Origin: Anastrepha obliqua
Taxonomy: Eukaryota; Arthropoda; Insecta; Diptera; Tephritidae
Direction of reading: 5' to 3'
DNA length: 64,000 nucleotides
NCBI RefSeq assembly: GCF_027943255.1
Contig: NC_072897.1
Coordinates: 62,272,406 to 62,336,405, forward strand
The translations under genes were made by a program, and so were the position numbers. Below the pieces are notes generated by a model. It was given only the letters and a program-made list of their open reading frames with translations, was not told the origin of the DNA and ran no database searches. Shown in pieces: positions 30,450-43,130 of the stretch; the stretch's first letter is position 1; each line of letters opens with the position of its first letter.

Positions 30450-30780
30450 AGGAAGAAAAGTTAAAACGGAATTAAGTCCTATGAATATGGCCGACTCTGT
30501 TGAGCATGGTAAGGGTTCGGATGCATGGCAGTAAATAAGGCAGGAAATTTGGTTTTTATCGAAAACATTATGGACCGATACGGGAACTTAAACATTTTAA
30601 AAAATGATCTTAAACGATGCTTTTAAGTTTTAGCATTGAGGGGTAGTTCCTATATTGACCCTAGGCACACATCTTATATTATCGAAGACGGCTTTTCTAC
30701 TATGTGCGAAAACACCACAAAACACCGCCGTAATCATCAGATACAAAACAATGAACATTTATGGAAACACTTAAAGGGTC
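30450..30780 (+). pseudogene. Tc1-like transposase remnant
   Basis: Broken frames read KLSPMNMADSVEHGKGSDAW, then LVFIENIMDRYGNLNILK-like sequence and LKRCF. This corresponds to the HGGGSVMVW and I-D-G-IMD--Y--IL motifs of Tc1 transposases. Several stops are present, the catalytic Asp motifs are lost and no inverted repeats were found. Confidence 0.5.
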
Positions 30781-31073
30781 GAATACGTAAATATTCGATG
30801 TAAAACAAAGATTAGTTAAAAAATGTCGTTCAAACAGGGTGAAGTAAAATAATGCGAGCAGCAACTAAAAACTTGGCGAAATCAATGCCATCACGACTTA
30901 AAGCCATTATAAAGTTCAATGGTTATTCAACCAAAAATTAGAATTTGATTTAAAGAATATTTTTTATTTAATAAATTGTTTTGTATATTATCATTTTATA
31001 CTTACTTATGTGATATGAATTTTTATAATTGAAAATTGTTTTTTTGTTCGTTTTATGTGAATGATTGTGTTAA

Positions 31074-31433
31074 TTGCATAAATCAATCGCGGAAATTATG
31101 CCGATATATCTAGTGCATGTTTATAAAGGATGCACCGTATATAAAAAGCTGCAAGCAACATCCTTTCCTGCACTAAGAAAGAAGATAATACCATCTCAGA
31201 GCGCCCAAAATGAGCCAAGCCACCAACAAGTACAACTAAACTTAAACCAACAGAAGCTATCGTATGCACAAGTTGCTAGTAATGAAATAAACCAAAACAC
31301 CAATGAAAACAACGCCTTGATCAGCGAAATCCGGGGAATGATGAAGCTATTAAGAGATGTAATGAGCCAAATGACTGCCATGACAAACCTTTTAGTAAAT
31401 CTTGTCCAAAAGCCCCATATTCCATGCCCTTAA
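31074..31433 (+). pseudogene. Jockey ORF1 (Gag-like) C-terminal part
   Basis: About 120 codons. The recognisable part is FPALRKKIIPSQSAQNEP followed by KLSYAQVASNE and ending MTAMTNLLVNLVQKP, the C-terminal tail seen in Jockey ORF1 proteins after the zinc knuckles. The knuckles and RNA-recognition part are missing, so this is a truncation. Its stop TAA (31431-31433) lies inside the start of ORF2 (ATGCCCTTAA), giving a 10-base overlap that may support reinitiation. Confidence 0.7.
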
Positions 31434-34100
31434 ACCTTACTTTGTGGAATGCAAATGGGCTGTCACAACACTCAAATGAGTTAAAAATTTTCTTGCAAAA
31501 ACACGATATAGACATCTTCTTAGTATCAGAAACCCATTTCACCAAAAAGAGTTTTTTCATTATTCCCTTCTACTGCTTCTATCACACAATGCATCCTGAC
31601 GGATCTGCTCACGGAGGCTCTGCTATTCTTATAAAGAAATCAATCAAGCACTATGAATCTACACATTATAGAACAGAAGAAATTCAAGCAACAAATGTCA
31701 TAGTACAAGACTCAATCGGTGCATTACTTATTTCTGCAATATACAGTCCACCTAAACACAAAATTAAAAATAAAGAATATGTTAAGTTTTTTAAAACCCT
31801 GCTAGCACGCTTTGTAGCAGGAGGTGACTATAATGCAAAAAATACACTATGGGGTTTTCGGCTTACGACAACAATGGGACGAGAATTGCACAACGCAACC
31901 ACATCAATGAACTTGAAAGTTTTCTCAACGGGAGAGCCAACTTATTGGCCTTCAGACCCAAAAAAGATACCTGATCTTGTTGATTTTTGTGTCATCAAAG
32001 GTCTATCGTACCTGCAGATAACCTGTAAATCCTGCCTGGAGCTTTGTTCTGATCATTCGCCAGTGATAATCACAATAAATGATAAACTCGAAAATAGGTC
32101 CCAAAACTGCCAACTTATCAACAGCCGTACAAATCAATGGAATCAATTTAAAACCATTTTGACGTCGACACTTGGCATAAAAGTTACTCTAAAAACGAGG
32201 AAAATATAATCGAGGCTACCAAATATCTAACAATATGCATCCAGGATGCAGCTTGGTCATCCACCACTCATGTGAGTCCCCATACTCGTACACAAAGAAA
32301 TTCAAACATCGGTGTCTTCCTAAGAAACAAACTGAAAGAAAAACGCCAGGCAAGAAAAATATGGCAACAAACAAGATCTCCTGAATATAAAAGCCGTTTA
32401 AACAAATTATCAAAAGAAATAAAATTATTATTGAAAGAGCAACATGATAAAGAAATGAAGCAGTTTCTATGGGGTTTGGAACCAACACACCTCACCAATT
32501 ACTCCCTGTGGAAAGGCAGCAAAAAAGTAAGTACCACAAAAGAGTACCGTCCACCACTTCGTAAAAAAGATGGTTCATGGGCGAAAACCTCAATCGAGAA
32601 ATCTGAGCTTTTTTCTAGATACCTAAAAGATATTTTTACACCAAACGATACTGAAGCTGATCTTTGTTTTGACAGCACTGTTGCTGCCTTTCTAAACGAA
32701 CCTTACCTACCGATGAAGAAATTCACCAAAAGTGAAATAGTTAGCTCTATTAAAAAGCTAAAAGATCACAAGGCACCAGGATATGATCGCATCACGGCCG
32801 AAATTCTCAAAAAACTACCTCCTGAACCCTATAATTTCATTACTCATTTGTTTAATGCGTGCTTAACCAGAAACATTTTCCCAGCTCAATGGAAAGTAGC
32901 AGAAATTAAAATGGTGCTCAAGACGGGAAAACCAGGCGATAAAGTGAAATCCTATCGCCCTATCAGTCTTTTACCAATACTGTCAAACGTTTTTGAAAAG
33001 ATCTTCCTTAAACGTTTAATGGCTTTTATCGAACGCAAGCAAATAATTCCGAAACATCAGTTCGGTTTCAGGAATGAGCATTCGACAATTGAGCAAGTCC
33101 ATAGACTTGTCGAAAGAATACAAACAGCGCCCGACCGAAAACAAATCTGTTCAGCAGTTTTCCTGGACATATCACAAGCCTTTGACCGAGTGTGGCACCA
33201 AGGCCTACTCTTTAAAATAAAAACGAAACTACCACTAAATGCCTATTTGCTCCTTAAATCATATCTAAACCAACGAATGTTCTACGTAAATTACGAAAAT
33301 GAAATTTCCAATTTTCAACAAATTAAAGCTGGGGTCCCACAAGGCAGTATATTAGGTCCAATCCTGTACTTAATTTTTACACACCACAAAAGGTGTACTA
33401 ACTGGCACTTTCGCCGATGACGCTGCTATTATGGCGACAGCAGCGGATCCCGTAGAAGCCTGTTATATGCTCCAAATAAGCATAAATAAAATCTCCAAAG
33501 GGCTCCGGAGCTGGCGGTTGAAAGTAAACGAACATAAATCTCAACACGTAACCTTTACCACAAAAAGAACCACCTGCCCACAAATCAACTTAAACCGTAT
33601 TCCAATTCCGCAATGTGATAGTGCTAAATATCTAGGCATTAATTTGGATAAACGGCTTACGTGGAAAACGCATATCTTTAATTAATTAATATTTAATATT
33701 TCGTAATATGTACTGGCTGCTAAACCGCAAATCCACCCTCTCAATGGACAAAAAACTTATCCTTTACAAATCTGTGATAAAAACAGTCTGGACTTACGGA
33801 ATCCAACTGTGGGGTACTGCGTCAAATTTAAACTTGGAAATCCTGCAGCGTTTCCAGTCCAAGACTCTACGCACCCTAGTCAACGCTTCGTGCTACGTGA
33901 CAAATGCCCAAATTCATCGGGACTTAGACATCCCTTCAATAAAAGAGGAAATACAAAATGTAACCAGTAAATACCGAAATCGACTTCAATCGCACCCAAA
34001 TGAACTGGCCTCTACCCTCATGTCACCATCATGTGTCTTTTTAAGGTTGAAAAGAAAAACACCAATTCAGCTCGTCCAAGAGCCATCTATAAAATATTGA
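31424..34100 (+). pseudogene. Jockey ORF2 (endonuclease-reverse transcriptase), broken
   Basis: The endonuclease starts at ATG 31424 (LTLWNANGLSQHSNELK, LVSETHFT, GGDYNAKNTLWG, SDHSPVI). The frame shifts near 32150-32270. The RT frame 32272-33420 has GYDRITAEILKKLP, YRPISLLPILSNVFEK, HQFGFRNEHSTIEQVHRL, FLDISQAFDRVWH and GVPQGSILGPILYLIFT. A small deletion near 33375 shifts the frame before the active site FADDAAIM (33408-33431). The thumb part runs to RLTWKTHIF at 33680, where another short deletion occurs. The last frame 33708-34100 ends LVQEPSIKY. There are three breaks with the catalytic residues otherwise present, a moderately young dead copy. Confidence 0.87.
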
Positions 34101-34634
34101 ATTTATTTATTAGAAAGGATATTTCACTAGAAATATTCCTTTAATACTAAAATCAAATCCACTCTTAAATGTAACCAAATATTTGTAAAATGTCTTCTAA
34201 GAATTGTAAGTATAGACAGAATACAAAATAAAGTTTAAAAAAAAAAAAAAAATACAAAAAAAAAAATGTTTATTTAACTGTTAACTATATATATATACTA
34301 TATATACAATATTAAACCTTTTTTATTTTTATTGAGGGACTTTGTGAGGATTCGTGTTTCATAAGGGACTTTCACCCAGAGTCGAATATGAATGTGGTTG
34401 TTGATCGCAAAAACCCATTTCTTTTATTACCTACGCCCAAGAAAATATACCCTTCCAGCTACATTTATTCTAATACAAAGATCACTAATCTGGCATTTAC
34501 CTTATTTGAATTTATGCCAATATTATGATATTATGATTTTTTAAGAGCTATAGGAAAGTTTTACAAAAACACACACATAAAATTCAGAAAAATGCATGCA
34601 ATTTTTATTTAAATCGAAAGTACAGTCCATATAA

Positions 34635-35737
34635 TTATAATATATATATATATATATATACATATATATAATATTTAAAGATTATTTTATGCAAATGTTG
34701 ACCGCGACTTCGCTTCAAATGGTCCAACCGCTTAGTCCAATTTTGGCATACTCTTTCCAATGTTTCGGCCGGTATCTCACATGTAAATGCTTTAATGTTG
34801 TCTTCCAATGCGTTAATTGAAGCAGGTTTGTCTGAATAGACATGAGCTTTAACATAGCCCCACAAAAAATAATCTAAATGCGTTATGTCGCACGACCTGG
34901 GTGACCAATTGACAGGTCCCGAACGTGAAATAAAATGTTCACCGAACTCGCCTCTCAACAAGTCCATTGTTACGTGTGCTGCGTGGCATGTGGCGCCGTC
35001 TTGCTGAAACCACATGTCATGCAAGTCAAGTTCTTTCATTTTGGGCAAAACAAAGTTGGGTATCATTTCACGGTAGTTCTCACCATTCACAGTTACTTTA
35101 CGATTCGCAGCACCTTTGAAGAAGTATGGTCCAATGATACCTCCAGCCCATAAACCGCACCACACTGTGACCTTTTCTGTATATATTGGTAGCTCTTGCA
35201 ATTCTTCTGGCTGATCTTCAATCCAAAATGGACAATTCTACTTATTTACGTACCCATTGAACCAAAAACGAGCTTCGTCGCTGAACACAATTTTTCGATA
35301 ACAAGTGGATCTTCAGCCAACTTTCCAAGAGCCCATTCAACAAAAATTCTGCGTTGCGGTAGGTTGTTCGGCTTCAATTCTTGCACCAGTTGTATTTTGA
35401 AAGGCTACACACCTAAGTCCTTTCGCAAAATTTTCCACGTTGTTGAGTAACAGAGGCCCAATTGCTTCGCACGGCGACGAATCGATGCGATGGTCATCAT
35501 TAATACAGCCGCGATATTTTCTTCAGTTCGCACTCTACGTAAGCGTGTTGGTGGTTTGATGTCTAATAATGTAAATTTGGTTCTAAATTTAGTCACAATA
35601 GCTCGAATAGCCACTTCAGTGGGTCGATTAAAATGACCATAAAGTTTCTTAACAGACCACGCATTATTATAATAAAACTCAATGATTTGCAAGCATTGTT
35701 CGTTTGTAAGACGATTCATGGTTAAATTATAGACCAA
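34635..35737 (-). pseudogene. Mariner-like transposase (WFQQDGATCH type), broken
   Basis: The N-terminal part (35737-35405) reads MNRLTNEQCLQIIEFYYNNA and LCYSTTWKILRKDLGV, a helix-turn-helix region. The start is probably ATG 35719. A stop after DLGV and frame breaks affect 35405-35201, where KIQLVQELKPN and broken catalytic sequence are visible. The C-terminal frame (35201-34635) has KVTVWCGLWAGGIIGPYFF, DMWFQQDGATCHAA and PRSCDITHLDYFLWGYVK. The wider spacing between the last two acidic motifs fits the DD41D (rosa-like) group known from tephritids (family knowledge). I could not delimit its terminal inverted repeats. Confidence 0.82.
34637..34675. repeat. TA-rich microsatellite
   Basis: A near-pure run of TA repeats adjacent to the mariner-like element end. 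Confidence 0.85.
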
Positions 35738-35759
35738 ACTAAAGATGTCTGATAGTGAA

Positions 35760-36640
35760 ACAAAAGACGAAACGTGCGTCAGCTGTTTAAACCAACTGTT
35801 TAAAAAGATAGTAGCTAAAAAATTACCCGTTACAATTCATAATGATATTGTATTAGGCGTGTTTTATTTGGCCGTCCTAAACTAATAGCTTAATCTTGGT
35901 CAGATATAATGAGTCAGCTTAGAGAGGAAAGCTTAAATTTCAATTTTTGTTGGCCATGCTGTTAAAAATTGCAATGGGAATTTTGTCACAAAATGTTGAA
36001 AAGCAAATAATGGAGAATAAGGAAAAATGGTAATGTTTCGAAATAAAAATATTTTGTATAGTATATGCTATATATGTGTATATTGTATGTTGTATATTAA
36101 TTATATTTTAATTATTTACAGCAAGAGGAAAGTGTGGACGAAAAGGCTCAATACTTGCCCCATTTTTTATTGAATTTGCCATGTTGCACTTTCCATCATT
36201 TTATTTTGTTGTTTTCTATTAGTTCTGACACTGGTGAAATATAAATTCATTTTAAACATTTTCTAATTTTTCTTTTGGAAAACCTAGTACCACTCTGAAT
36301 TGAAATACAATTGGAACTCGAAATGCATCTAGTTCATTAAACAAGCTAAAGTAGATTCTCACAACCCAATATAAGGCTCTTATATAATACAAAGTAAGCT
36401 AGTAGCTTACGATGGTGATCAAATAAAACATGCAGTTTATATAAATGTCTATTGTTAATCTGTTATGTATGAATTAAGTGCCAACGTCAATACATTGCAT
36501 TTTTTATGCTATCTTATCTGTGTTGCTAGTATATTCTGTTATTTTGCTTTATTCTTTAAAGTCCGTTTTTACTATTGTAACGCTCTTGATTCGCTTTATT
36601 AATTAACTAAGTAAACATGCATATGCAAAAGTAGTGTCAA
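35760..36640. other. No gene recognised
   Basis: AT-rich intronic sequence without motifs or long repeats. Confidence 0.5.
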
Positions 36641-37439
36641 AAGTAGGATTTCAAAAGAAGAGCCGGACAGCGGAGGATTTAAAGAGGCAGGTGCAATCCG
36701 AGTAGCTATGAAGGAAGGTGCACACAATGTTGCGGCAAATGCAACTCGGCCAACCAAACCGGCACCATTTAGTATGGCGTAATACAAATCTTTAGTGCAG
36801 GATTACTTCACACTCTTAGATTGGGCATTAGAGCTTAGTAAAGTTCCAGAAGAGGAACAGCACTAATGTGTCCGTGTAAAAAGGGGGCAGAGCTCAATGC
36901 GGCATTTAAAATTTTTGTTAGCCCGAAAACAACGACTATAACGAAATAAAAACCGTTTTGATTCGCTATTTTGATGGGCCGCGATTTAAGTATGCGAAAC
37001 GTATAAAATTAGACAAAATATATAAACAGGAGGGGTTACATGGGAAAGTGATGCGAACAACATAGCCACTCCGCTCCAAATGGTAACCTCTACGCACTAT
37101 CCTAGAATTGATATCCTGGATTTGGTACTTTCTGTTTTCATTAACGAGGCTTTATCGACCGAGACAAGGCGGTATAACCTTGTCAGCACTTTAAGCTGAG
37201 GTGGTGAGGTACCCGTGCCGAGAGCTGCATGACTGGTAGTGCCTAAATAACCAGTATTTAATGGTCCCCTCCGAAGCCCAGCCAAAGTCGGTTGTATTAA
37301 GTGCCTTATTATGGTATGCCGGCTCTGCCGGGGCGAACCACCCCTTCCGTGCCAACTCGTGGGACCAAATACCTAATGGAATTTTTAAAATAAGGGAAGA
37401 ACCAGAATAAGAAAAAGAAAAAAACCGAGAGTGTGCTAG

Positions 37440-38877
37440 GCACCCGGTGGCTTGCTCAAGGCGCAATACCTGAGGGTGAAATTCATCCTAGCAAAAATTG
37501 CCAAGAATGAACAGGCCGGTAAAGCACATGAGCTGGATATAGACGATCGTGCTAAGTGCGAAGCTGCTATCAAAGAGTGCGAGGCCGCAATCAAAGAGTA
37601 CGAGGCCGCCACCGCAGCTAAGCTTAACCAGCCCTAACAACAACCTCATCAACAGCCTAAATCGGCACAGAGCTCGACTAAGCGTAACCGTAACCGACGC
37701 GAAGAGTAAATACTCCTCAGCAAAGGGTGTTGAAGGTCATTCAACCAGTGCGGAAGCTGCGGCCACGAGGGCGGCTTACAGTGAGGTGGCCAGGGATCAT
37801 CTCCGAGTTGCCCTCGTGGACGCTATAACCAATAATGGAAGGTAGATGTTGCCCCTTTGGGCTGCTATTGAGGGACGGCTATCTAGTATAATCGTCAGAC
37901 ACTTCATAGCCAATAAAGGACCAGCACCTCTCTTGCACTCGGGTGATAAAATGTGCCAATCGGTTCTTGAAGGAGTTTCTGGAGAGATTTTTGCTGCGAA
38001 AGGAGTTTCTGCTCCGGTTAGCAACGCCTGGGAACGGCTTTCCCTAAAGCTCATCCCTGCTTCAGAAATTTCAAGGCGACCACGAGCTCGGTAAACAACA
38101 GTAAGCCAAAGTGAAGGTCTTCCCCGCCTTTGTTGCCCCGGATGACGACCTGGAGGAATTAGGACACGATACTAAAAAGCTGCTGGATTAACTGCGGCTC
38201 ACGGACGTAGACTCCGAGCAAAGGGAGCTGTCGTAAAGGTAGGCAACTCTTTTTATCAGTTTGTTAAAAAAAACCTTCGTCACTCTAAACTAGTCACCGA
38301 CAACCTACGAGTCATCCCCCGTGGGGAGGACATCAATTCCGAGCAAAGGGAGCAGTCGTAAAGGTAGGCAACTCTTTTGATCAGTTCGGTAAAAGTAGTT
38401 CAAAGTAACCTTCGTCACTCTAAACTAGCCACCGATAACCTACGATCATCCTCCGTGAGGAGGACATCGATATCTGTCTGATACAAGAACCTTGGATGGG
38501 GCAGCAAAAAATCATGGGAGTGAGGGATAGATTTTATGACCTTTTTTATGTCGCTTACCGCACGATCTGACGGTGTAGTAAGCTATGGGTTTTCGTTCAT
38601 AACACTGAGGGTCTACAATAAGGCCAAGACGTATAATCTAAAGGACCCGGTTGGAGCTGAGATAGGCCCCACGGCGGAATCTGGCTCCGGTCCTACCACC
38701 GCTACAGCGCTACGAAAGGCATCTGCTGACGGCAGTATTTCTTCCTTGTTAGATAGAGTACTTGGTACTACTCTCACTGATGAGGAAGAGCTACTGGCGC
38801 CAGATTCAGATGATCCTAACAAAACGGTGGTGGAGAGGAAGCCCAGTAACTATAATGTTACGCGTTCTTCAAATTAA
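37440..38877 (+). pseudogene. LOA copy B ORF1 remnant
   Basis: Pieces collinear with the intact ORF1 at 44480 are AQYLRVKFILAKIAKNEQAG, VARDHLRVALVDAITNNGR and WERLSLKLIPASEISRRPRA (intact copy: GLRLKLIPASEIPRRPRA). Near 38225-38440 an approximately 125-bp segment (GGGAGC(T/A)GTCGTAAAGGTAG...) is duplicated with divergence. The last frame (38536-38877) ends VVERKPSNYNVTRSSN and overlaps the ORF2 start by about 23 bases. Several frameshifts are present. Confidence 0.75.
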
Positions 38878-41747
38878 CCTTCACCACTCAAAGGATGCGT
38901 CCGCCAAACTCATAATCCACCTGGCCAAAGGTGGACATCATATTGTCCTGATTCAAGAACCATGGGTATCACATGGACTTGTGTGCGGACTAAGGACTCA
39001 AAAATATAAACTGATGTATGCTCGCAACAAAGGTAACCCTAGAGCGAGCGTACTAATAAGAAAAGGGATAAATGCTTTTATGCTCTCTAATTACAGCGAC
39101 ACCGATCAACTGACCATTAGCCTGGAGTCGGGAAATGAACGGATGTGGCTATCTTCCTGCTACCTCGCACATGACCATGAGGAGCTACCGAGATTAATAT
39201 TCAAAGATCTGGTAGCGCAGGCGCAGAAGCTTGGCGCAAAGCTAATTATTGGTGCGGATGTATGTGCGCATCACGAGATATGGGGCAGTACTGATACTAA
39301 AGCTAGAGGTGAGTGTCTTTTTGATTATCTGATAGGTACTAAACTACAGATTTGCAATAAAGGTAATAAACCTACTTTTGTCATTAGTAATAGACAGGAA
39401 GTGTTAGACGCTACTTTTGCTTTTGACTCCGTTATTAACAGAATTAGGAACTGGAAAGTTTTGAAAGAACATTCCTTCTCTGATCATAGATGTATCTCGT
39501 TTGAAGTTAGTAAAAATCTACCGAAATCTAAGCCTAGTAGAAATATCAGGAAAACAGACTGGGAAAAGTATGTAGATTGTATCGGGGTTACCCTAGGAAC
39601 ATGTCCATCTGTGGTACCACAAAGCATAGAAGGAATAGAAAATTTGGTTGACAAAATTACCTACAACATGAATGCTGAATTGGCGGAAGCCTGTCCCCTA
39701 AAAAGGCTGAGGGGTAAACCCAAGCCTAAGTGGTGGACGGTTGAACTAAGCAAGCTTCAAAAAACAAGCAGAAGCGCTTTTAATGAGGCAAAGAAAACAC
39801 GTCTCGAAGAAGATTGGAAAGGCTATAAAGATGCTCTGAGAATCTACAAGAAGGAAATCAGAAATGCCCAAAGGCAATCTTGGAAATGCTTTTGTGAAGA
39901 GGTTGAGGGGGCAACTGAGGCCTCCAGACTTCGTAAGATTTTAGCGGGAAGCCCTCAAAATTGGGAACTGCTACAGAAAAGTGATGGTGCTTTCACTACA
40001 ACCAGTAAAGAGTATCTAGAACTTTTACTCGAGACTCATTTTCCAGGCTGCTCAGACATTACTGGGCATGACATGGAAGATACAGTACACTGTCGTGAAG
40101 TCAGAATAGACGCTATATCTGAGGATCGGCTCTTATGGGCGATTGAAAGTTTCAAACCTTTTAAATCACCGGGTCCAGATGGTATTTACCCGGTGGAACT
40201 GCAAAAGGCCGCCGGATATCTAGCACACGGGCTATTAGCAATCTTCAAAGGTTGCTTTCTTTACGGTCATATACCTCTTAAGTGGAGACAAGTCAAAATT
40301 GTTTTCATTCCAAAAGCTGGTAGAAACTCACATACCCATCCAAAAGACTTAAGACCGATATCTCTTTCTTACTTCCTATTGAAAACTTTGGAGAGGTTGA
40401 TAGAATTTCACTTAAGCCTAACTATAGATAGAAATCTTATCTCTACGTCACAACATGCCTACACGAAAGGGAAATCGGTAGAGATAGTTCTACATAACCT
40501 TATTTACACGGCACAGAGTTCACTGCACAAACAGGAATTTTATTTAGCCGCTTTCCTTGATATTGAAGGGGCCTTTAACAGTGTTTAAGGGGGGGCAATT
40601 ACTGCAGCACTCACTAAACTTAGGGTAGAGCCGGGCTTGGTAGGCTTCATTCGCAAAATGCTAAATAGCAGAATCCTTGAAGCGGAACTAGCAGAATCGG
40701 TGCTCAGGAGATTGGTAAGTAGAGGTACACCGCAGGGTGGAGTCCTCTCACCATTTTTATGGAACGCAGTTGTAAACAAACTTCTGTTAATACTGGAATC
40801 GGTGGGCTGTAAGGTGACCGCTTACGCCGATGATGTTGTTATTGCTGTCTCTGGTAAATTTGTATCTACATTAAGAGACCTAATACAAAATGCTTTAGAT
40901 ATACTTTCTAGGTGGGCAGGAAAGTGTGGTATAGGAGTCAACCCAGACAAAACACAACTCATATTGTTCACTAGGAAACACAGAATCCCTCAGCTAAGTC
41001 CAATTATGCTCAAAGGCAAAGCTTTTGTGATTTCGGAAGAAACCAAGTACTTGGGATTAAACATAGATAGGAAACTGACTTGGAAGTCAAACATCTTAGA
41101 AAGAGTCAGGAAAGCGAACCTAGCTTTTTATGCCTGTAAGAGAGCTTTAGGTAAGACCTGGGGAATTAAACCAAAGGTTGCTCATTGGCTTTACACTGTT
41201 GTCGTCAGACCCATTCTTCTAATATATATGGAAAAGTTGTCTGGTGGTGTGCTATGCAGAAAAAAACCTTTTCTAATTTATTGAATAAGGTGCAGAGATC
41301 AGCGGAATTAGCAATATGTGGCGTCATGAAAACCACGCCATCCATGGCTTTGGACATCATGCTACATCTGCCACCCCTAGATCTCTTCTGCAAATACTCA
41401 GCGGCTGCTCCGCTTTAAGGCTCAAAGCGAGCTCACAATGGAGAGCTGTCACACATGGACATTCAACCATTTTAGACTCCTACACGGATATACCCAGCGA
41501 CTGTGATTATCACCCTCCCATTCTTTGCTTCGAAAGGAATTTCCGAAAGAAAATCCCTTCTAGACTGGAATGGCTTTAAGAAGATCCAACACCCAACATA
41601 TCCGTTAAGATCTACACGGACGGATCCAAAATGGACATCGGTGTAGGATCAGGGTTATTTTGCGAAGAGCTTTCTATTAGTGAATCCTTTAAACTACCGG
41701 ATCACTGTAGCGTTTTTCTAGCGGAAATAAACGCTATTCATGAAGCC
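38855..41747 (+). pseudogene. LOA copy B ORF2 (endonuclease / RT / partial RNase H), broken
   Basis: The start is ATG 38855 (LRVLQINLHHSKDASAKL). The endonuclease has LIQEPW, GADVCAHHEIWGS and SDHRCI. The RT includes SPGPDGIYPVELQK, LRPISLSYFLLKTLERL, SQHAYTKGKS, FLDIEGAFNSV, GTPQGGVLSPFLW and AYADDVVIAV. One in-frame TAA at 40586-40588 follows FNSV. A frameshift near 41225 (within PILL..) and another near 41410 precede the RNase H start IYTDGSKMDIGVGSG (about 41607-41650). The sequence stops at EINAIHEAL, where the DNA transposon sits. All RT catalytic residues survive, so inactivation is recent relative to copy A. Confidence 0.87.
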
Positions 41748-43130
41748 TTAAGGGGGGGTAAGGGATAAACGCTAAAAAAAAAACACATTTTTCATGAATT
41801 TATTGTAGCGAAACGGTTCAAGTCAGTTTATTAAAAGTTGTTGCATATTATAAAGTAACATTTCAAGAATAATTGATAAAATTTTCATGCAAAAATATTG
41901 CAAAATGAGCGAATGAGAGCACATTTACGTAGACGTCTTTTCAAAAATACATTTTGCAGTAGTCAATTACTTTGTTCTTTAGCTACAAAATTATGCAGTA
42001 AAAGGATATCAGCTTCTTTGCTCATTTTTTTGAGGAATATTTTCGCCTCCTCCGTAATTGTTTCTAGAGAAGAACGATCGGTGTTAGTCCACAGTTGATA
42101 AGTTATATTATTAATATTTCTCTTTTTGAGAGCTTCTTCTATTTCAGTAGCAATTTCATGAAAGCCAGGGCAAAGATCACATTGTTTCATATAACATTCA
42201 TTTTTAGGCTTACTACAAATCATGCATTCTATTATTTCTTCATAAGTAGTTACAGATATATCTTCAAAAATACTTTTTAAACCGTTTAACATTAATTTAA
42301 AATTCTGATGTACTTTACACACACAAACCGTGTGTGTTCCATTCCTATCAGCAAGTACACATTGCTTTGGTCGCAAGGAAGCAAATTTACTAAAACCGAC
42401 TTTTATTTCTGGATATAAAGATTTAAATGCTACATATGCTTCTTTCAAATTACATAAAATAAGACGTTTTTGTAACTTAATTTTTTTCCCGTCTTCTTTG
42501 AACTGTAAGGCAATCCTTTTGCCCTGGCATGACACGGCTTATTTCATCGGAAGTATAAAAATTTATTATTTTTTCAATATTTTCAGAAGAAAAAGTTCTA
42601 CGGGTACTTGGAGCGGGGGGATATGATCCGAAACCGTAAAGATTCTGTATTTTTTTTGCATACTTTGCTGTACTATAATTAAGATTAAATTCACGTTTTA
42701 AAGTACTTAGGTTCCAACTTAAAGGTGTAACAGTCAGCCAATGAATTTTTTTTTTAATTAGATGCAGATTTTACTTTTAGTTTAATTAAATTCATTATTC
42801 TATCTATTCCAACATCACCTTCTACAAATTCGATGTCAGATCTACCCGACACAGAACCTAGGCTACTTGCAGTTTCAGAAACTTCACTAAGAGCAATATT
42901 ATTAATATTATCATTAGAATCAATGCTTACGGAACTATTTTCCGACGGCTCCTTTCCCTTTGATAACAGCATCTTGCAAGATAAGCAAATATATTCCCCC
43001 AAACCTGGATGTTTTTCTTTCAGTGATGCAGACGATTTAGCAACATTCTTTTCGATCCAAGAATGAAACTTGAAAGGATTGCAACAAACTTTATTCGGCA
43101 TGATGATTACTTTGCAAAATTAAATTTTAA
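41748..43130 (-). mobile_element. TTAA-targeting DNA transposon, G-rich terminus, right end not found
   Basis: The left end TTAA|GGGGGGGTAAGGGATAAACG sits abruptly within LOA copy B. A broken transposase-like frame follows on the minus strand (43101-41963), so this is the 3' terminus of the element. The expected complementary right terminus was not found up to 43330. It is related by its end to the MITE at 27651-28386. It fits Kolobok-like features (TTAA target, 5' GG), but the protein family was not verified. Confidence 0.6.
41963..43101 (-). pseudogene. Putative transposase of the TTAA element, frameshifted
   Basis: The N-terminal frame (43101-42754) reads MPNKVCCNPFKFHSW, then EYICLSCKMLLSKGKE, a possible CX2C zinc-binding part, and a Ser-rich acidic stretch. 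After an interval it resumes as SDEISRVMPGQKD, shifts one base near 42505, and continues (42535-41963) LQKRLILCNLKEAYVAFK, GFSKFASLRPKQCVLADRNG and THTVCVCKVHQNFKLML, with CMICSKPKNECYMKQCDLCPG further on. Cys/His-rich proteins of this type recur in invertebrate genomes next to DNA transposons (family knowledge). I cannot name the catalytic residues. The C-terminal part appears missing before the terminus. Confidence 0.6.

Larger units (their letters stand above)
31074..34253 (+). mobile_element. Jockey-clade non-LTR retrotransposon (5' truncated)
   Basis: It comprises the C-terminal part of an ORF1, an overlapping ORF2 with endonuclease and RT, a 3' UTR with AATAAA near 34227, and a poly(A) tail at 34236-34253. 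There is no RNase H, as in Jockey. ORF1 begins abruptly, so the 5' end has been lost. It lies antisense to zfh2. Confidence 0.88.
37090..41747 (+). mobile_element. LOA-type non-LTR retrotransposon copy B (3' truncated)
   Basis: It has a 5' UTR-like GC-richer stretch (about 37090-37440), a decayed ORF1, and an ORF2 overlapping its end. It breaks off within RNase H where a DNA transposon begins (TTAA then GGGGGGG at 41748-41758). The remainder of RNase H is not seen beyond that transposon. The left boundary is approximate. It is a different LOA family from copies A and C. Confidence 0.83.
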
